This document shows, piece by piece, positions 28,137-38,003 of a DNA stretch of 62,760 nucleotides (position 1 is the stretch's first letter; every line of letters starts with the position of its first letter). Made by a program: the position numbers and the translations under genes. The DNA lies in NCBI GenBank assembly GCA_009841165.1, contig VXMI01000064.1:1-62760 (forward strand), in the 5' to 3' direction. Under the pieces are notes generated by a model. The model had not been told where the DNA came from, ran no database searches, and saw only the letters and a list, made by a program, of their open reading frames with translations. The DNA is from Gemmatimonadota bacterium. GTDB lineage: Bacteria; Gemmatimonadota; Gemmatimonadetes; Longimicrobiales; Gaopeijiaceae.

Positions 28137-29708
28137 CTAGCGGGGTGCGGCCTGGTCGAAGGTGACGAACGGGAAGGGCAGCGCGGTGACCGGCGCACTG
28201 CGGTCGGCGAGCGCGGCGGGGATCCCCTCGATCACGTCGGACGGCATGAGCGACGGGCCGAGCGCCGCGGCGGCGGCGGAACGGCCGGTGACGTGCAGCG
28301 CCAGCCCGCAGGCCGGCACCGCCTCCGCCCCCTGGGCCAGAAAGCACCCGATCGCGCCTGTGAGCACATCGCCCATGCCGGCCACGGCCAGCGACGAGGT
28401 CTCTTCGGTGGTGCTGACCAGGAGGCCGCCGCGCGGATCGGCCACGAGCGACGGCGCGCCCTTGAGCAGCGTGACCGCGCCCCTCGCGGCGGCGAAGGCA
28501 CGGGCCGCGCCGATGCGATCGCCCTGCACATCGCGAACGGACCTGCCCGTGAGCCGGGCCATCTCGCCCGGGTGGGGGGTCACCACGATGCTTCCGTCGC
28601 CGGGGAGCTCCAGGTCGTCGTCACCCGCTAGCAGCGTGAGCGCATCCGCGTCGAGGACGGCCGGCCGGTCGCCGCGGACCTTAAGGGCCACCTTGAGCTG
28701 GCGGGCCGCGGCCGGGTCCGTCCCGAGCCCGGGCCCCACCGCCAGGGCATCGCTCGCGCCGATCGCGGTCCTCAGCGCCTCCTCGTCGCCCGCATCCACG
28801 AAGATGATCTCCGGGACCTCCAGGATCGGGTCGCGCGCGTCGCGGGAGGCGCACACCCGCACCATCCCTGCACCGCAGCGAAAGGCGGACCTCGCGGCGA
28901 GAATCGCCGCCCCCGGCATCGCCGATCCCGCGACGATGGCCAGGGAACCCACCGCGTTCTTGTGGGTTGCGGCGCCGCGCCGTGGCAGGTGACGGGAAGC
29001 CCAGCCGGGGGTCACCAGCCGGGCCCAGCCCGGGTCTGGATCCGGTGGAAAACCGATCTCCACGGCGACGATGCGGCCGCAGTGCGTCCGGCCCGGGTGC
29101 AGGAGCGTGCCGAGCTTCGGCCACCCGAACGCTATGGTCAGCTCCGCCCGGATCGCGCTCCCGGGAACGGCTCCCGTCTCGCCGTCCACGCCAGAGGGGG
29201 TGTCGAGCGCCACGATCGGACGGCCCGCGGCCTCGGCTTCTTCGATCGCCGCCGCATATCGCGCCCGGGGCGCGCCCCGGATCCCGGTCCCCAGCATCCC
29301 GTCGATCACGACCGCGGAATCCCGCAGTACGCTCGGCGCGGCGTCCGCCGATGCATCGTTCTCGCGGAAATGCACGGTCGGCACCTCCCAGGCGTGCAGC
29401 ACGGGATCCTCGGGGAAGCGCTTCCCCACCACGACGGACGTCACGGTCCGCCCCCAGGCCGCCAGCGACCGCAGGCAGACCAGCGCGTCGCCGCCGTTGT
29501 TGCCTGAACCGACGAGGGCCGCCACCGGCCCTTCGGGAAACAGGTGCTGGACGATCAGCGCCGTCTGCCGTCCGGCGTTTTCCATGAGCGCCGGTTCGGG
29601 AACGCCGCGTCCTTCGATCGCAAGGCGGTCGAAGGCGGCAGCCTGGTGCGAGGTGGGCGCGCGAACATCCGGTGGGCCGAGCGGCCGGGCCGGGCTGCGC
29701 GGGGTCAT
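28137..29708 (-). CDS. nnrD: bifunctional NAD(P)H-hydrate epimerase / ADP-dependent NAD(P)H-hydrate dehydratase
   Basis: Repairs hydrated NADH and NADPH. The 523-residue product has an N-terminal YjeF_N epimerase domain (about 20-215, with GSGNNGGDALVCLRSL and DGMLGTGIRG) and a C-terminal ribokinase-like dehydratase domain (about 235-505, with HKNAVGSLAIVAGS, VGPGLGTDPA, TPHPGEMARLTGR and the AGMGDVLTGAIG motif holding the catalytic Asp). The fused arrangement matches E. coli Nnr. ATG at 29708 lies two bases past the zinc-ribbon gene stop. Confidence 0.96.
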   Translation of the reverse strand: MTPRSPARPLGPPDVRAPTSHQAAAFDRLAIEGRGVPEPALMENAGRQTALIVQHLFPEGPVAALVGSGNNGGDALVCLRSLAAWGRTVTSVVVGKRFPEDPVLHAWEVPTVHFRENDASADAAPSVLRDSAVVIDGMLGTGIRGAPRARYAAAIEEAEAAGRPIVALDTPSGVDGETGAVPGSAIRAELTIAFGWPKLGTLLHPGRTHCGRIVAVEIGFPPDPDPGWARLVTPGWASRHLPRRGAATHKNAVGSLAIVAGSAMPGAAILAARSAFRCGAGMVRVCASRDARDPILEVPEIIFVDAGDEEALRTAIGASDALAVGPGLGTDPAAARQLKVALKVRGDRPAVLDADALTLLAGDDDLELPGDGSIVVTPHPGEMARLTGRSVRDVQGDRIGAARAFAAARGAVTLLKGAPSLVADPRGGLLVSTTEETSSLAVAGMGDVLTGAIGCFLAQGAEAVPACGLALHVTGRSAAAAALGPSLMPSDVIEGIPAALADRSAPVTALPFPFVTFDQAAPR

Positions 29709-29710
29709 GC

Positions 29711-29905
29711 CTACTTGTAGCTCTGTCCGATCGACCGGCCGAAGGTGATTTCGCCGTTGTCAATGCGAATGTTGAAGCCGCAATCCGGGTTTGAGCAGAC
29801 CCAAGCCTTGTACCGGATCGGGGCCCCGTCGCGCCCGTAGTCCGACATCGGCAGCAGGACTCCGTCTCCGCACTTCTTGCACGCAGTGTATCCGTTCTCC
29901 ACCAT
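29711..29905 (-). CDS. small zinc-ribbon-like protein of unknown function
   Basis: A 64-residue protein with two cysteine pairs, CKKC at residues 9-12 and CSNPDC at 37-42, spaced as in a zinc ribbon, and an otherwise unremarkable beta-rich body (ACKKCGDGVLLPMSD, YKAWVCSNPDCGFNIRI). I do not recognise a named family. It ends two bases before nnrD and starts 63 bases after the Minf_1886-like gene, so it is probably in the same transcript. It could bind nucleic acid or a protein partner. Confidence 0.7.
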   Translation of the reverse strand: MVENGYTACKKCGDGVLLPMSDYGRDGAPIRYKAWVCSNPDCGFNIRIDNGEITFGRSIGQSYK

Positions 29906-29968
29906 CGCGTCAGCCCCCTGTCTGGTTAGTCCTGCAGCACGAAGCCGTCGGGCAGCAATCCTGATCTC

Positions 29969-30367
29969 TCACTGATATTCGAACTGCGCTTCATCTGCAA
30001 CCATCCACGGGTATTCGGCGTCGAAGACGTCCTCAAAATCGAAAACATCGTGGAAATCCCTGCGCCGGTCCTCCTCCCGCTTGACGAGAAGACCAACATC
30101 GACGAGGGCAAAGACGATCTCGCCCAGATCGTCGGTGCAATGGATGCCCCAGTGCTCAAGCACCGTGCGGGCGAGCGGGCCGTACTGGTCGATCGCGAGT
30201 CCGCAGACACCCTCGGCCAGCTCGCGGCCCGAAATGTGGCGTCTCTCCTCCAGCCCGGAAATGACGAGTCGGAGCGAATCGAGGAGAAAGACGTAGGCCT
30301 GCGGATGGTAGCGGGGGTAGCTCTCCCGCAACCGGGACATCAATTCGGCCGATTCGCACGCGTTCAT
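29969..30367 (-). CDS. Minf_1886 family protein of unknown function
   Basis: A 132-residue soluble protein matching the conserved Minf_1886/Plancto-Ver type: the N-terminal helix with YHPQAYVFLLDSL, then ISGRELAEGVCGLAIDQYGPLARTVLEHWGI and the acidic C-terminus. The family is known mainly from PVC and related environmental phyla and has no assigned function. ATG at 30367 is chosen over an in-frame TTG 9 bases earlier. It lies 67 bases after glyA and begins a possible run with the zinc-ribbon and nnrD genes. Confidence 0.8.
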   Translation of the reverse strand: MNACESAELMSRLRESYPRYHPQAYVFLLDSLRLVISGLEERRHISGRELAEGVCGLAIDQYGPLARTVLEHWGIHCTDDLGEIVFALVDVGLLVKREEDRRRDFHDVFDFEDVFDAEYPWMVADEAQFEYQ

Positions 30368-30434
30368 GGTGTGCAAAGTTAACCCGTACCGGTGGCCCCG
30401 CCAATTCTGTCAGCGCCGCTCAGCGGTGGCCCGC

Positions 30435-31670
30435 TCAACGAAACAGGGGAAACGCCGCACACAGCTCCGTGGTGCGGGCGCGCGTGCGGGTGATCAGCGT
30501 GTCGTCGCGGGGCCGGTCGAGGATGTCCGCAATCCAGCCTCCGATCCGGGTCATCTCGTCCGGACCCATGCCGCGGGTGGTGAGGGCCGGGGTCCCGATG
30601 CGGAGCCCGGAGGTCACGAAGGGCGACCGGGTCTCGCCCGGCACGGTGTTCTTGTTGACCGTGATTCCGCCGCGCTCGAGAGCCCGCTCGGCGTCCTTGC
30701 CCGTGAGATCCCGGTCGCGCAGATCCACGAGCATCAGGTGGGTGTCCGTGCCACCGGACACCAGCCGGACGCCCCGCTCCACGAGGGTGCGCGCCAGCAC
30801 GCGTGCGTTCCTCACGACATTGCTGCCGTACTCCCGGAACACTGGCGAGAGCGCTTCGCCCAGGGCGACGGCCTTTGCCGCGATCACGTGCATGAGAGGG
30901 CCCCCCTGAATGAACGGGAAGACCATCTTGTCGATGATCCTGGCGTGGGCCTCCCGGCACATTACAAGGCCGCCACGGGGGCCGCGCAACGTCTTGTGGG
31001 TCGTCGTCGTCACGACGTCGGCGTGCTCGACCGGACTGGGGTGGCATCCCGCGGCAACGAGGCCGGCGAGGTGGGCGAGATCGACGACATGGACGGCCCC
31101 CGCCTCGGCCGCGATTTCGCCGAAGGTTCTGAAGTCGAGCGCGCGCGGGTAGGCGGAAGCCCCGGTCACGATGAGTTTGGGGCGCTCGCGGCGCACCGTG
31201 TCGCGGACCATGTCGAAGTCGATCCGCCCATCCGACTCGCGCACCCCGTAGGCCGCGACACGGAAAAGGCGCCCGCTGAAGTTCACGGGGGATCCGTGGG
31301 TGAGGTGGCCGCCGTGACTCAGGTTCATGCCCACGATTCCGTCGCCCGGCTGCAGGAATGCGAAGTAGGCGGCCATGTTGGCCTGGGCACCCGAGTGGGG
31401 CTGCACGTTGGCGTGGTCCGCGCCGAAGAGCTCGACGGCGCGGGAACGCGCCAGGTCCTCGACGCGGTCGGCGAACTCGCAGCCGCCGTAGTAGCGCCTT
31501 CCCGGCAGTCCCTCGGCGTACTTGTGCGTGAAGACCGTGCCCATGGCCTCCCGAACCGCCGGAGACGCAAAGTTCTCGCTCGCGATCATCTCGAGTTGGC
31601 CGAGCTGGCGGGATTCCTCGTCGAGCACCGCCTGGTGAACGACCGCGTCGGCCTGCTTGAGGTGTTCCAT
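30435..31670 (-). CDS. glyA: serine hydroxymethyltransferase
   Basis: PLP enzyme that converts serine and tetrahydrofolate to glycine and 5,10-methylene-THF, the main source of one-carbon units. The 411-residue product shows [17 protein letters not shown] near the N-terminus, the [12 protein letters not shown] segment, [12 protein letters not shown], and the PLP lysine in [14 protein letters not shown] (about residue 222). All family landmarks are present. ATG at 31670 lies 10 bases after the acyl-CoA dehydrogenase stop and its ribosome site (GGAGACG) sits in that gap. Confidence 0.97.
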   Translation of the reverse strand: MEHLKQADAVVHQAVLDEESRQLGQLEMIASENFASPAVREAMGTVFTHKYAEGLPGRRYYGGCEFADRVEDLARSRAVELFGADHANVQPHSGAQANMAAYFAFLQPGDGIVGMNLSHGGHLTHGSPVNFSGRLFRVAAYGVRESDGRIDFDMVRDTVRRERPKLIVTGASAYPRALDFRTFGEIAAEAGAVHVVDLAHLAGLVAAGCHPSPVEHADVVTTTTHKTLRGPRGGLVMCREAHARIIDKMVFPFIQGGPLMHVIAAKAVALGEALSPVFREYGSNVVRNARVLARTLVERGVRLVSGGTDTHLMLVDLRDRDLTGKDAERALERGGITVNKNTVPGETRSPFVTSGLRIGTPALTTRGMGPDEMTRIGGWIADILDRPRDDTLITRTRARTTELCAAFPLFR

Positions 31671-31680
31671 TCGCGTCTCC

Positions 31681-32837
<1,157 letters not shown>

Positions 32838-32841
<4 letters not shown>

Positions 32842-33701
32842 CGCGATCGCGGCGTGTAGGAATGAAAACCTCGGCCCGTCTTGCGCCCCAGCCACCCGGC
32901 CGCCACGTACTGGCGCAGCAACGGACACGGGCGGTAGCGGTCGTCGCCGAGCTCGCGGTGCAGGACCTCGAGGATATTCAGGCACGTATCGAGGCCGATC
33001 AGGTCGGCGAGCGCGAGCGGACCCATCGGGTGGTTCATTCCCAGCGTCATCACCGTGTCGATGGACTCCGCCTCGGCAACCCCCTCCATGAGCGCGAAGA
33101 TCGCCTCGTTGATCATGGGCATGAGCACCCGGTTCGATACGAAGCCCGGGAAGTCGCGCACCTCCACGGGCGTCTTCCCCAGCCTGCGCGACAGCTCCAT
33201 CACGGCCGCGGTGGTGGCGTCGTCGGTGCCGAGGCCCCGGATGACCTCGACGAGGCGCATGACCGGCACCGGGTTCATGAAGTGCATCCCGATAACCTTC
33301 TCCGGCCGACCGGTCCGCGCCGCGATCGCGGTGATGGAAATCGAGGAGGTGTTCGAAGCGAGGATCGCGTGCGGCGGCGCCACGGCGTCGAGTTCCGCGA
33401 AGATGCGGCCCTTCAGTTCGGCGACCTCCGGGACCGCCTCGATGACGAGGTCGGCGCGCGCGGCCGCCGCGAGCGAGTCCTCCGGCTCGATCAGCGCGAA
33501 GGCCCGGTCACGGTCGGCGGCCGTGATCCGTCCCTTGCCCGCCTGGCGGTCGAGGTTGCGGGCGATGGTCGCCGTGCCGCGCTTCAGGGCCGCGGGATCG
33601 GCGTCGACGAGCGTGACCCGCAGACCCGCGAGGGCGCAGACGTGCGCGATGCCGCTGCCCATCGTGCCCGCCCCGATCACCGCAATCCGCTCCATGGTCA
33701 T
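32838..33701 (-). CDS. 3-hydroxyacyl-CoA (3-hydroxybutyryl-CoA) dehydrogenase
   Basis: NAD-dependent oxidation of 3-hydroxyacyl-CoA to 3-ketoacyl-CoA. The 287-residue single-function product has the Rossmann motif GAGTMGSGIA (about 10-19), the catalytic His in GMHFMNPVPVM (about 138-148), and the C-terminal dimer domain with DFPGFVSNRVLMPMINEA. It fits the Hbd/PaaH size class rather than the large FadB type. Translationally coupled on both sides (ATGA overlaps) and close to thiolase and acyl-CoA dehydrogenase, so it belongs to a beta-oxidation or butyrate-type cycle. ATG at 33701 or the second ATG at 33695 may start it. Confidence 0.95.
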
Positions 33702-34567
33702 GAGTCCGTCCCGTCGCGGGCCGGCAGCCCGTGCGCGAACCAGCCGGCGCCGGACTCCAGGCCGTTCCTTGCACGGGCTGCGAGGAAGCCGACCGCCGCG
33801 AGGAGCCCCGCCGTGGCCGCCAGGCCGCCCTCCAACCCGAAATCACCTCCAGTGATCAGGGCGTTTCCGGGTCGTGCGACCTCCACGAGGGGCGCGTCCA
33901 CGATGGTGAGTCCGCTCACCGGCAGATCGGCGAGGAAGGTGACTGCGAAGTTCCACCCCAGGTGCAGGCCGATCGCCCACCACAGGCTGCCGGTGACCAG
34001 CAGGACCATGCCGAGCAGCAGGCCGGCGAGGGCGATGTTGACCAGGGCCAGCAGACCCACGTGGGGGTTGGCGCCGTGCAGGATGGAGAACGCGATCGTC
34101 GTGAGCACCAGGGCCGTGGCGGCGCCCCACCGCTCCATGAGCACGCGCATCGGGTACCCGCGCAGGAGCAGTTCCTCGGCGGCGGCGGGACCGAAGAGGA
34201 CGACCACGGTCCAGGCCGCGGTGGAAAGGTACTGGAGCACCGTGCCCTGGTCGGAACCGTAGCGGAGGCCGCCGGCCGCAACCGCCAGGACCAGAACCGG
34301 GATCACGATGACGATGCCCAGGAGGAAACCGCCTCCAGACCCCGAGAGGGACCCCGACCTGCTCAGCCACAGGTCGCTCAGCGGGCGACGTCCGTCGTAT
34401 CGCAGGATCAGGATGGACGCGCCGAGTGCGGCGAGAAGCGTCATGGCGCCCTGCACGCTCACGCGTTCGACGGCGTCCCCGGCCATGAGCGCCGCGCCGA
34501 CCAGAAGCGCCACGAAGATCGCCGCGAAACCGCCGAGGCGGACCAGAGCGCCGATGGCTTTCTTCAT
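33698..34567 (-). CDS. CPBP family intramembrane metalloprotease
   Basis: A 289-residue membrane protein with about eight helices. The CPBP/Rce1 motifs are clear: EELLLRG (about residue 128), FSILHGANPHVG (about 160) and HLGWNF (about 199). These bind the catalytic metal in the Abi/CAAX-protease family. Its substrate is unknown. It lies in the fatty-acid oxidation operon, overlapping the 3-hydroxyacyl-CoA dehydrogenase start, but nothing links it to that pathway chemically. Confidence 0.9.
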   Translation of the reverse strand: MKKAIGALVRLGGFAAIFVALLVGAALMAGDAVERVSVQGAMTLLAALGASILILRYDGRRPLSDLWLSRSGSLSGSGGGFLLGIVIVIPVLVLAVAAGGLRYGSDQGTVLQYLSTAAWTVVVLFGPAAAEELLLRGYPMRVLMERWGAATALVLTTIAFSILHGANPHVGLLALVNIALAGLLLGMVLLVTGSLWWAIGLHLGWNFAVTFLADLPVSGLTIVDAPLVEVARPGNALITGGDFGLEGGLAATAGLLAAVGFLAARARNGLESGAGWFAHGLPARDGTDS

Positions 34568-34610
34568 GGTGCGCAGCCCCCGGGGAAAGCCCGGGGCGGC
34601 GGGACGCGGA

Positions 34611-35189
34611 TCAGCGCCGCCGACCCCTCGCCACGATCTGGCGCGTCACCACGAAGCAGATGACCGCCTTCACAACGGCCCCGACCAGGAACGGCTGCAC
34701 CGCGGTGAGGAACAGGGCGCCGGGTCCGGAATCGGTGACCACCGAGAGCCAGCCCGCCCCCATGATGAAGATCACCGCCGATCCGACGACCAGCGCTATC
34801 GCGGTGCGCAGCGCTTGTCCTTCGGAGCCGGAGATCCACCCCACCAGCGCTGCGGCGAGAGGGAAGGCCATCAGGTATCCGCCCGTGGGGCCGAAGATCC
34901 AGGGCAGGCCCGCCCCGCCCATGGCGAAGACGGGGACCCCCGCCACCCCGAGGCCGAGGTAGAGCAGCTGGGAGGTCGCACCCGCCACAGGGCCCAGGAG
35001 CGCGCCGGCCAGCAGCACGAACAGGGTCTGCAGCGTCATCGGCACGGGGGTAATCCCCAGCGGAACCGCAACGTGGGCCCCGAGGGCGGTCAGCAGCGCG
35101 AACAGCGCCACGGCGATGGGCATCGCCAGGGACCGGCGCCCACTCGCCTCGGGTGCGAAAAACGACACCTTCGCATGCGAATCGATCAT
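34611..35189 (-). CDS. bioY: BioY family biotin transporter (ECF S-component)
   Basis: Biotin uptake S-component with about six membrane helices in 192 residues. The family region [21 protein letters not shown] is present, as is the [14 protein letters not shown] segment that lines the substrate site. No ECF ATPase or EcfT gene is next to it, so it either works alone or with a shared module elsewhere. ATG at 35189 has GAGGA 7 bases upstream. It follows thiolase by 12 bases; a link to biotin-dependent acyl-CoA carboxylation is plausible inference. Confidence 0.92.
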   Translation of the reverse strand: MIDSHAKVSFFAPEASGRRSLAMPIAVALFALLTALGAHVAVPLGITPVPMTLQTLFVLLAGALLGPVAGATSQLLYLGLGVAGVPVFAMGGAGLPWIFGPTGGYLMAFPLAAALVGWISGSEGQALRTAIALVVGSAVIFIMGAGWLSVVTDSGPGALFLTAVQPFLVGAVVKAVICFVVTRQIVARGRRR

Positions 35190-35201
35190 TCTTGGTCCTC
35201 T

Positions 35202-36413
35202 TCAGTTCCTTCGCACGGCCAGCGCAACGGCGTTGCCGCCACCCAGGCAGAGTGTGGCCAGGCCGGATTCGACGTCGCGGTCGGACATTGCCGCCAGGAG
35301 CGTCACCAGAATCCGCGCTCCGGAAGCCCCCAGCGGATGGCCCAGCGCCACCGCCCCGCCGTTGACGTTCACGCGCTCCGGATCCATCCCCAGCGCACGC
35401 ATGTCCGCGATGGCCTGGACGGCGAAGGCTTCATTCATCTCGACCAGCCCATAGTCGCCGACGCCGGTCCTCTCCCGCTTCATAAGGTTGCGAACCGCGA
35501 CCACTGGTGCAAAGAACAGGTCCCGCGGCTCGGTTCCGCCCGCCGCATACCCGGTAATCACGGCCCGCCATGGAAGCCCGTTCGCTTCGGCGTACTCCCG
35601 GCTGGCCACGACCAGCGCCGACGCGCCGTCGTTGAGACCGGGCGCATTCCCCGCCGTGACCACGAGCTCGTCCAGCCCCTTCGGGGCGTCGCGGGCAAAT
35701 GCCGGGCGCAGACGGCCCAGCCGTTCCAGCGAAGTGTCCCTCCTGGGGCTTTCGTCGGTATCGACGACCGTCCTGCCCCGGCGCGTCTCCACGCCCACCG
35801 GCACGATCTCGGACCCGAACCTGCCTGCGTCGATGGCGGCGGTCGCCTTGCGGTGCGATCCGAGCGCAAAGGCGTCCGCCTCGGCCCGCGTGACCCCCGC
35901 CCTGGCGGCGGTGTACTCCGCATGGCCCCCCATGTGGCACTGTCCGAACGAGCACCAGAGTCCGTCATGGACCAGTCCGTCCTGCATTGTGCGGTCGCCG
36001 AACTTGACCCCGCCGCGATGCCCGCGCACGTAGTACGGCACGTTCGACATCGATTCGAAGCCTCCGGCCACCACGAGCCGCGCGTCTCCGGCCCGGATCG
36101 CCTGCGCGGCCAGCATCACCGCCTTGAGTCCGGAGCCGCACACCTTGTTGACGGTGACCGAGGGAACGCTCGGCGGGATCCCGCCGTTCACCGCGGCCTG
36201 GCGGGCGGGCGCCTGGCCTACGCCGGCGCTCACCACATTGCCCATGATGACCTCGTCGACGTCGTTGACGTCCATGTCGGCCCTGGCAACCGCCTCGCGC
36301 ACGGCCACCGCCCCGAGGTCCGGCCCGGACAGGGGGCTCAGTCCTCCGAGAAAGCGTCCGATCGGGGTGCGGACGCCATCGATGATTACCGGGGTTGTCG
36401 CCGGACGGCTCAC
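35202..36413 (-). CDS. acetyl-CoA acetyltransferase (thiolase)
   Basis: Condenses or cleaves acyl-CoA and acetyl-CoA (acetyl-CoA C-acetyltransferase type). The 403-residue product has the nucleophilic cysteine in [11 protein letters not shown] (about 88-92), NEAFAVQA, the [11 protein letters not shown] histidine and the second cysteine in [16 protein letters not shown] at 36413 has GGAG 5 bases upstream and is preferred to in-frame starts further out that add unconserved residues. With the dehydrogenases downstream it completes most of a beta-oxidation or acetoacetyl-CoA route; a hydratase partner is missing from this operon. Confidence 0.95.
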   Translation of the reverse strand: MSRPATTPVIIDGVRTPIGRFLGGLSPLSGPDLGAVAVREAVARADMDVNDVDEVIMGNVVSAGVGQAPARQAAVNGGIPPSVPSVTVNKVCGSGLKAVMLAAQAIRAGDARLVVAGGFESMSNVPYYVRGHRGGVKFGDRTMQDGLVHDGLWCSFGQCHMGGHAEYTAARAGVTRAEADAFALGSHRKATAAIDAGRFGSEIVPVGVETRRGRTVVDTDESPRRDTSLERLGRLRPAFARDAPKGLDELVVTAGNAPGLNDGASALVVASREYAEANGLPWRAVITGYAAGGTEPRDLFFAPVVAVRNLMKRERTGVGDYGLVEMNEAFAVQAIADMRALGMDPERVNVNGGAVALGHPLGASGARILVTLLAAMSDRDVESGLATLCLGGGNAVALAVRRN

Positions 36414-36483
36414 GTGATCTCCAGGGTGCGGCGCCTCTCGGTGGGCGGGCCGTGGCTGTGAATGGCCACACCGCGCCTGACCA

Positions 36484-37344
36484 TTATACCAGTGTGCGCG
36501 AGCGGCGCGGTAGACCGGAACGGGCAAACAGATCCCGCTGCCCCCGCCGCGTCTTCCGGGGCCGGTAGCGCTTCAGCGAGTGAAGGTCGCCGATCCCGAG
36601 GTTCTCCGCGCGGTCCAGCAGCCGAAGCAGGATCCTCGCGGTGGCGAGCGCGTCCCCGTAGGCCCGGTGGCGCTGGTGGATGGAGATGTCGAAGTAGTCG
36701 GCCAGCGCGTCGAGATTCCGGTGGTGCAGTTCGGGCACCAGCCGGCGGGTGAGGCTGATCGTGCAGAGGCGCTGGACCTCGGGGACATCGCCGAGCGCGT
36801 CTCCCAGCTGCGCCCTGATCCAGCCCCAGTCGAACTTCGCATTGTGCGCGACGAAGACCCGGCCCGCGACGCGGCGGAACACCTCTTCGGCGACCTCGTC
36901 GAACGCGGGGGCGTCGAAGAGCATGTCGTCGGAGATCCCGGTCAGGCGCGCGGTCGCGGGGTGGACGCGGCGGCCGGGGTGCACCAGCGTGTGGAAGGCG
37001 TCGGTGACGCTGCCGCCGCGGACCTCGACGACCGCGACTTCGGTGATGCGGTGGCCGGTTTCGTAGCGGCCCCCGGTCGTCTCCACGTCCACCACCGCGT
37101 AGCATAGGCGGGAAAGAGGGGTGCCGGGGGGACGGGCGCCCCCGCGCAGGCTCCAGCGGCCGTCGGCGTCGACCTGGAAGCGCGGGTCGTCGCCCAGCAG
37201 CGCGAAGACGGCCCGGGCGGCCGCGCCCGCGTGGCCATTCAGCCCGAGGACTTCGCGTGCCAGGTGGGTGGTGGGCGCGGGACCGCGCCGCAGCACGGTC
37301 CAGGCGAGCTGGAGCAGTGATCGGCGACCGTCCTCCGGGGTCAC
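36484..37344 (-). CDS. DEDDh exonuclease (DNA polymerase III epsilon-like) with N-terminal helix-turn-helix-like domain
   Basis: A 3'-5' exonuclease of the DnaQ fold. The DEDDh motifs are all visible: DVETTGG (about 89-95), the HNAKFDWGW segment (about 168) and HRAYGDALATA (about 237). The first ~80 residues are extra; they contain LAWTVLRRG...LAREVLGLNG and end with DDPRFQVDADGRWSL, which looks like a HARE-type winged-helix domain. GTG at 37344 overlaps the rex stop (GTGA). It is too short and differently organised to be the replicative proofreading subunit, so a repair or RNA role is possible. Confidence 0.85.
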   Translation of the reverse strand: MTPEDGRRSLLQLAWTVLRRGPAPTTHLAREVLGLNGHAGAAARAVFALLGDDPRFQVDADGRWSLRGGARPPGTPLSRLCYAVVDVETTGGRYETGHRITEVAVVEVRGGSVTDAFHTLVHPGRRVHPATARLTGISDDMLFDAPAFDEVAEEVFRRVAGRVFVAHNAKFDWGWIRAQLGDALGDVPEVQRLCTISLTRRLVPELHHRNLDALADYFDISIHQRHRAYGDALATARILLRLLDRAENLGIGDLHSLKRYRPRKTRRGQRDLFARSGLPRRSRTLV

Positions 37345-37994
37345 TGCCGACTGCGGGTCAGGGCGTGGGAGAGACTCTCGAGTTCGACGAGCATGCTCAC
37401 GTTGCGCAGGGCCACGTCGTCCGGTACGCGCAACTGCACCGGCGCGTAGTTGAGCACCGCCTTGACGCCCGCGGCCACCACCCGGTCGACGAGGGACTGG
37501 GCGACGCGCGCCGGGACCGCCACGATCACAAGGTCGATTCCGTCTTCCTGCAGGACGCACTGCAGGCCCTTCTCGTCCCGGATCCGGACGTCGCCGAGGC
37601 GGGACCCCACCTTGCACGGGTCGTTGTCGATCACGGTGACGATGTTGAAGCCGCGCCGCCGGAACGGCTCGTACTCGAAGAGCGCCGTCCCGATGCGTCC
37701 TGCGCCCAGCAACGCGACCCGCCACGTCGAATCGAGGCCGAGCACGGTGCGGAGCACGCGCGTGAGCGCGGGGACCGAATAGCCGAGGCCGCGCTTCCCG
37801 ACGGAACCGAGGTGGGAGAGGTCCTTGCGCACCTGTGCCGCGGTGGTGCCTCCGCGATCGGCGAGCACGCCGCTGGCCACGTTGCTGATGCCTGAACGCC
37901 CGAAGTCCTCCAGGTAGCGCAGGTAGAGGGAGAATCGCCGGACCGTGGCGTCGGGAATCCTGTTTGTCGGAATCCTGTTTGTGAAAGTGTTCAC
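37341..37994 (-). CDS. rex: redox-sensing transcriptional repressor Rex
   Basis: Rex senses the NADH/NAD+ ratio: it binds operators at low NADH and leaves them when NADH is high, controlling fermentation and respiration genes. The 217-residue product has an N-terminal winged helix (about 15-85, with RRFSLYLRYLEDF and AAQVRKDLSHLG...GKRGLGY) and a Rossmann domain (LLGAGRIGTALF near 96), all typical. GTG at 37994 is the only start compatible with an in-frame stop at 38004-38006, just upstream. The start lies inside a Rex operator. The first residues contain a duplicated TNRIP. Confidence 0.95.
   Translation of the reverse strand: MNTFTNRIPTNRIPDATVRRFSLYLRYLEDFGRSGISNVASGVLADRGGTTAAQVRKDLSHLGSVGKRGLGYSVPALTRVLRTVLGLDSTWRVALLGAGRIGTALFEYEPFRRRGFNIVTVIDNDPCKVGSRLGDVRIRDEKGLQCVLQEDGIDLVIVAVPARVAQSLVDRVVAAGVKAVLNYAPVQLRVPDDVALRNVSMLVELESLSHALTRSRQ
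37954..37982. repeat. 14-bp direct repeat at the 5' end of rex
   Basis: GGAATCCTGTTTGT occurs at 37954-37967 and 37969-37982, a period of 15. On the coding strand this gives the duplicated residues TNRIP-TNRIP at the N-terminus of Rex. The second copy ends in the first half of the Rex operator at 37979-37996. In-frame slippage or duplication is the simplest explanation. Confidence 0.75.
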
Positions 37995-37996
37995 AA
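37979..37996. promoter_or_regulatory. Rex operator overlapping the rex start codon
   Basis: TTGTGAAAGTGTTCACAA is a perfect dyad with 7-base arms (TTGTGAA and TTCACAA, 4-base spacer) and matches the known Rex consensus, TTGTGAA-N4-TTCACAA. It covers the putative GTG start of rex (37994-37992) and lies two bases after the rsmA stop region. Rex bound here should block transcription of rex and probably of the exonuclease gene coupled to it. Autoregulation is strongly suggested but not demonstrated. Confidence 0.85.
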
Positions 37997-38003
37997 GTGG
38001 AAG

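Noticed and set aside
32842-32985. Longer start for the acyl-CoA dehydrogenase
   Set aside because: The extra residues overlap the 3-hydroxyacyl-CoA dehydrogenase gene and are not conserved; ATG at 32841 gives the normal length with a 4-base overlap.
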